Shown: positions 61,040-64,000 of the stretch, piece after piece
Numbering within the stretch: the first letter of the stretch is position 1
Layout of the letters: each line of letters opens with the position of its first letter
DNA from: Eubacterium sp.
Lineage (GTDB): Bacteria > Bacillota > Clostridia > Lachnospirales > Lachnospiraceae
NCBI GenBank assembly: GCA_022764165.1
Contig: JALERM010000052.1
Span: forward strand, 62,001-126,000
Direction: 5' to 3'
DNA length: 64,000 bases
Translations under genes and position numbers: made by a program
Notes under the pieces: model-generated
What the model saw: only the letters and a program-made list of their open reading frames with translations
Database searches by the model: none
What the model was told of the DNA's origin: nothing

Positions 61040-61549
61040 TCAATTCTGGCAAAGATATCCTTTGTTGTTCAATTCTTGTTCAATCAGATCCAGAGTGTCT
61101 TCAGAATCAGCGGATATGGTATGGTAATGATAACCGGAGGTCACATCCTTGAGGGGTGTGGATTTGCCGCTGTGTATTTCCTCCAGAAACTTTTTCACAT
61201 CTCTTCGGGAAGACACATTAAGTTCCGCTCTCAGACAACCATAGACACGATGACGCACAAAAACATCCAAAGCGACACCTCCCAGATCAACAATGGTATT
61301 CAGTTCATCTTCCATATCTTCATCGGAATGAAATACTTTCATGGCACGTGTGACCCGCTGTGGGGCATTTATAAGATAACCACGGTTAGTGGATATAATA
61401 TCATGGTGTTCTGCACGGATTAATGCCATATCCTGCACGATCACCTGCCTGCTGACAGAAAAATGCTCTGCCAGTGCGGTGCCGGAGATAGGTGAAGAAG
61501 CATGTGTCAGCATTTTGAGGATTTCCTGGCGTCTTTCTGTTCCTTTCAT
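61040..61549 (-). CDS. niaR: NiaR-type transcriptional repressor (HTH plus 3H domain)
   Basis: A 169-residue regulator of niacin/NAD genes. An N-terminal winged helix (RRQEILKMLTHASSPISGTALAEHFSVSRQVIVQDMALIRAEHHDIISTNRGY) is followed by the 3H ligand domain with conserved His in VFVRHRVYG, EEIHSGKSTPLKDVTSGYHYHTI. In Firmicutes this protein binds nicotinic acid and represses NAD synthesis or niacin uptake. No target gene adjoins it here. It is the only protein gene on the minus strand in the window. AAAGGA lies 13-15 nt before its ATG, a somewhat long spacing. Confidence 0.9.
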   Translation of the reverse strand: MKGTERRQEILKMLTHASSPISGTALAEHFSVSRQVIVQDMALIRAEHHDIISTNRGYLINAPQRVTRAMKVFHSDEDMEDELNTIVDLGGVALDVFVRHRVYGCLRAELNVSSRRDVKKFLEEIHSGKSTPLKDVTSGYHYHTISADSEDTLDLIEQELNNKGYLCQN

Positions 61550-61602
61550 GATTGTCAGTCAGTCCTTTCTCATTTTTTGTTGGATATTTCGTAACTGTTC
61601 AG

Positions 61603-61614
61603 TACATGCATGTA
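61603..61614. promoter_or_regulatory. Palindromic operator candidate in the niaR leader
   Basis: TACATGCATGTA is a perfect 12-bp palindrome inside a longer imperfect one. It lies about 15 bp downstream of the expected niaR start point, so NiaR may control itself. Binding is inference. Confidence 0.35.
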
Positions 61615-61634
61615 TACCAGTTAAAGTATTTTCT

Positions 61635-61664
61635 ATTATATACCAGACTCTTCAAATACATCAA
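61635..61664 (-). promoter_or_regulatory. Promoter of niaR
   Basis: On the minus strand: TTGATG (61659-61664), 18-nt spacer, TATAAT (61635-61640). Confidence 0.55.
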
Positions 61665-61701
61665 GTGCAAATTCAAGATATCAGTATAATTCACACCTGT
61701 A

Positions 61702-61730
61702 TTGAATCCATAATTCAGATGTGCTAAACT
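61702..61730 (+). promoter_or_regulatory. Promoter of the GT2-MarR gene
   Basis: TTGAAT (61702-61707), 17-nt spacer, TAAACT (61725-61730), 74 nt before the gene. Confidence 0.5.
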
Positions 61731-61748
61731 TATGAAATATAAGGTGCC

Positions 61749-61784
61749 GGGGTGACTATGAACCCGTCCCCCAGTCACTTTTTT
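61749..61784 (+). terminator. Terminator-like hairpin in the leader of the GT2-MarR gene
   Basis: GTGACT (61752-61757) pairs with AGTCAC (61773-61778), followed by six T. A rival pairing GGGGTGAC/GTCCCC is possible. It lies after the promoter and before the SD (GAGAGG), as an attenuator would. Confidence 0.5.
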
Positions 61785-61803
61785 AGATAGAGAGGTAAGT
61801 TAA

Positions 61804-63114
61804 ATGAATCCTGTAGTAAGTATTATTGTCCCGATTTATAATGCACAGGTGCAGCTGAATCGATGTATCGACAGTGTTTTGAATCAGGACTTTGAAGATT
61901 TTGAATTGATTCTGGTAAATGATGGAAGTAAAGATGCTTCCGGTGAGATTTGTGACAGGTATGCTGCGGAAGATGAGAGAATTCATGTGATTCATAAGGA
62001 AAATACGGGAGTATCGGACAGCAGGAATTGTGGAATTGATGCTGCAAAAGGTGAGTATCTGCAATTTCTTGACAGTGATGACTGGATTACCATGGATGCC
62101 ACCAGTCTTCTGGTGAGGGCGGCAAAAGAATATCAATGTGATCTTGTCATTGCGGATTTTTATCGGGTGGTGGGAGAGCGTGTGTCTCCCAAGGGGGATA
62201 TTCAGGAAGACAAGCTGCTGAGCAGGGAAGAGTTTGCGTCACTGATGATGGAAAAACCGGCGGATTTTTATTATGGAGTTCTCTGGAACAAGTTATATAG
62301 AAGAGAGATCGTGGAAAAGTATCATCTCCGCATGGATACTGATGTGAGCTGGTGTGAGGATTTCATGTTCAATCTGGAATATATCCGGAGGATTCAGACC
62401 ATTTATCCGCTGCGGGTTCCGGTATATTATTATGTGAAGACAAAAGGTTCGCTGGTCAGTCAGGGAATGAGTATTACCAATACCATTAAAATGAAGAAAA
62501 ATGTATTTGAGTATTACCATGCATTTTATCAGGATGTTTTCGGGGTTGAAAGCCATGAGAAAAGTCGTCTGCAGGTGTATCGGTTCCTTTTCGATGCGGC
62601 AGGGGATGGTCTGGTGCCTCCGGCCCTTCTGCCGGGTTCTTTTAAACTTGGTGAAGAACGGACACAGGTCAGTGATGAGATCCTGAGAGGTGAGGGATTC
62701 CTTCTGGAAATTTATCGGATGGAGAAGCTGCTTGACCGTCTTCTGGAGACTGTTGCCCTGAAAAATGATATGACTCTGGAGGAAGTGAGAATTCTTCTCT
62801 GTCTTTCGGAGGCAGGTGGGCTGTGCAGTAAAAAAGAACTGGCGGATATGTCCCGGATGACCAGAACAGGATTATCCCGAGTGGTTCAGAAACTTATGGG
62901 AAAGGGACTGATCGGCACGGAAGAGGGAGCAGGAAAGAAAAACGCCAAAGAAATAAAAACCCTGCCGGCATCGGAAATAATTATGAATGAAATATCCGCT
63001 GCCAAAAGGGATTGTTATCAGCTGATGTTTGCTGGCCTGGAGAGAGAAGAAATGGAACAGATTTACCGCATATCTTCCAGAATGCAGGAAAATATCCAGA
63101 GGGCTTTAAAATAG
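61804..63114 (+). CDS. GT2 glycosyltransferase fused to a MarR-like winged helix
   Basis: A 436-residue protein of two parts in one frame. Residues 1 to about 230 are a GT-A glycosyltransferase: VVSIIVPIYNAQVQLNRCIDSVLNQ, LILVNDGSKD, NTGVSDSRNCGIDAAKGEYLQFLDSDDW (DxD near 90) and the acceptor-side WCEDFMFNLEYI. From about 298 to the end the sequence is MarR-like: a dimerisation helix (EIYRMEKLLDRLLETVAL), a winged helix (LTLEEV-type start, LCSKKELADMSRMTRTGLSRVVQKLMGKGLI) and a C-terminal helix pair. No frameshift joins them. GAGAGG lies before ATG. The fusion suggests a DNA-linked or protein-linked role for the second part. What sugar it moves is unknown. Confidence 0.85.
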   Translation: MNPVVSIIVPIYNAQVQLNRCIDSVLNQDFEDFELILVNDGSKDASGEICDRYAAEDERIHVIHKENTGVSDSRNCGIDAAKGEYLQFLDSDDWITMDATSLLVRAAKEYQCDLVIADFYRVVGERVSPKGDIQEDKLLSREEFASLMMEKPADFYYGVLWNKLYRREIVEKYHLRMDTDVSWCEDFMFNLEYIRRIQTIYPLRVPVYYYVKTKGSLVSQGMSITNTIKMKKNVFEYYHAFYQDVFGVESHEKSRLQVYRFLFDAAGDGLVPPALLPGSFKLGEERTQVSDEILRGEGFLLEIYRMEKLLDRLLETVALKNDMTLEEVRILLCLSEAGGLCSKKELADMSRMTRTGLSRVVQKLMGKGLIGTEEGAGKKNAKEIKTLPASEIIMNEISAAKRDCYQLMFAGLEREEMEQIYRISSRMQENIQRALK

Positions 63115-63125
63115 GGAGGAAAGTT

Positions 63126-64000
63126 ATGTTATCATTTGCATGTGATTACGCAGAAGGAGCACATGAGAAAATTTTACAGAGATTGATAGAGACCAATCGG
63201 GAGCATCTTGCCGGATATGGCAGTGATCATTACTGTGAGAGTGCAAAAGAAAAAATCAGAAAGGTATGTGAATGCCCGCAGGCAGAGATTTCGTTCCTGG
63301 TGGGCGGTACACAGACAAACGCCGTGGTCATTGACGCTATGCTCCGACCCTATGAGGGAGTTGTGTGTGCACAGACCGGCCATATCAATGCCCATGAATC
63401 CGGTGCTATTGAATATACTGGACATAAAGTGATGGGAATTCCTCAGCACGAGGGAAAAATCTGTGCCGGGGAACTGGAAGCATTTCTGAAATGTTTCTGG
63501 GAAGATGAAAATTTTGAACATATGGTATTTCCGGGGATGGTGTATATTTCCCATCCTACGGAGTATGGAACTTTGTATAGTAAGCAGGAACTGACGGAAA
63601 TATCCAATGTCTGCCGCAAATATAAAATACCATTGTATATGGATGGTGCTCGCCTGGGTTATGGACTGATGAGCAGAGAGGCGGATGTGACACTTCCGGA
63701 AATCGCAGAGCTTTGCGATGTTTTCTATATCGGAGGGACAAAGGTGGGAGCACTCTGCGGGGAAGCTGTCGTATTTACAAAAAACAATATGCCGCCCCAT
63801 TTTCTCACCATCGTGAAGCAGCATGGAGCCCTGCTGGCAAAACGGCGGCTGCTGGGCATCCAGTTTGATACCTTATTTACCGATCATCTGTATTTTACCA
63901 TCAGTGCCCATGCCATAGAAATGGCGGAGCTTCTGAAGCAGGGATTCCGGGAAAGAGGATATCGTTTTTTCCTGAATTCTCCCACAAATCAGCAGTTTAT
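63126..64000 (+). CDS. Low-specificity L-threonine aldolase (3' end outside the window)
   Basis: At least 291 residues of a PLP enzyme that splits threonine to glycine and acetaldehyde. It has LVGGTQTNAVVIDAML, GHINAHESGAIEYTGHKV, YMDGARLGYGL (the Asp that holds the PLP ring nitrogen) and the PLP Lys in IGGTKVGALCGEAVVF. No stop occurs before the window end; the family is about 340-350 residues. GGGAGG precedes ATG, 11 nt after the GT2-MarR gene. Confidence 0.93.
   Translation, partial: MLSFACDYAEGAHEKILQRLIETNREHLAGYGSDHYCESAKEKIRKVCECPQAEISFLVGGTQTNAVVIDAMLRPYEGVVCAQTGHINAHESGAIEYTGHKVMGIPQHEGKICAGELEAFLKCFWEDENFEHMVFPGMVYISHPTEYGTLYSKQELTEISNVCRKYKIPLYMDGARLGYGLMSREADVTLPEIAELCDVFYIGGTKVGALCGEAVVFTKNNMPPHFLTIVKQHGALLAKRRLLGIQFDTLFTDHLYFTISAHAIEMAELLKQGFRERGYRFFLNSPTNQQF

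Overview
The window looks like a chromosomal segment of a Gram-positive anaerobe of the Clostridia, most likely family Lachnospiraceae (Blautia/Dorea/Ruminococcus type). This rests on gene content: a meso-DAP type MurE, a PASTA kinase/PP2C pair, a dcw cluster with mraZ first, a small CxxC protein of the DUF6472 type, moderate GC, strong AAGGAGG ribosome binding sites and sigma-A type promoters. The genus is inference. Almost all genes lie on the plus strand. I see no IS element, prophage or CRISPR array.

Layout. (1) 1-3941: surface polysaccharide genes (polyprenyl-phosphate sugar phosphotransferase, LCP ligase, GT2 glycosyltransferase). (2) 4055-8431: HtrA-type protease, a divergent ClpX, a zinc-ribbon protein and an LspA-like membrane protein. 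(3) 8441-9245: a non-coding block with a candidate small RNA or leader and two identical tRNA-Leu(CAG) genes on the minus strand. (4) 9270-15392: carA-carB-uppP and a carbamate-kinase family gene. (5) 15932-29342: one long run murE-priA-def-fmt-peptidase-rsmB-rlmN-stp-prkC-rsgA-rpe-thiN, joining wall synthesis, translation start/rRNA modification and Ser/Thr signalling. (6) 29550-30647: ychF. (7) 31038-45309: dcw cluster mraZ-rsmH-ftsL-PBP-PBP-mraY-murD-rluA-like-ftsW-murA-ftsQ-ftsZ, with MraZ-type boxes at its promoter. (8) 45417-51562: mixed genes (DUF362, D-2-hydroxyacid dehydrogenase, tRNA-Leu(CAA), CaCA exchanger, a nitroreductase remnant, DUF6472, AAA-ATPase/PD-(D/E)XK). (9) 51744-64000: sbcDC with a structured leader, AI-2E type permease, M18 aminopeptidase, HelD-like helicase, GNAT, NiaR-type repressor (minus strand), a GT2-MarR fusion and the start of a threonine aldolase.

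The most interesting non-coding signal is a pair of roughly 205-210 nt elements (62-267 and 15634-15844). Both share a conserved core of about 107 nt enclosed by a long perfect stem (32 bp and 29 bp). The two stems have unrelated sequences, so the pairing is conserved but the bases are not. Each copy ends 8-10 nt before the -35 box of a good sigma-A promoter (for the sugar phosphotransferase gene and for murE). This fits an undescribed structured RNA or a fold-back element. Other points of note: a GT2-MarR fusion, an intrinsic terminator touching the start codon of the second PBP gene, a 14-bp perfect hairpin inside the start of rsgA, a ClpX without the usual RKH loop, and a structured sbcD leader.
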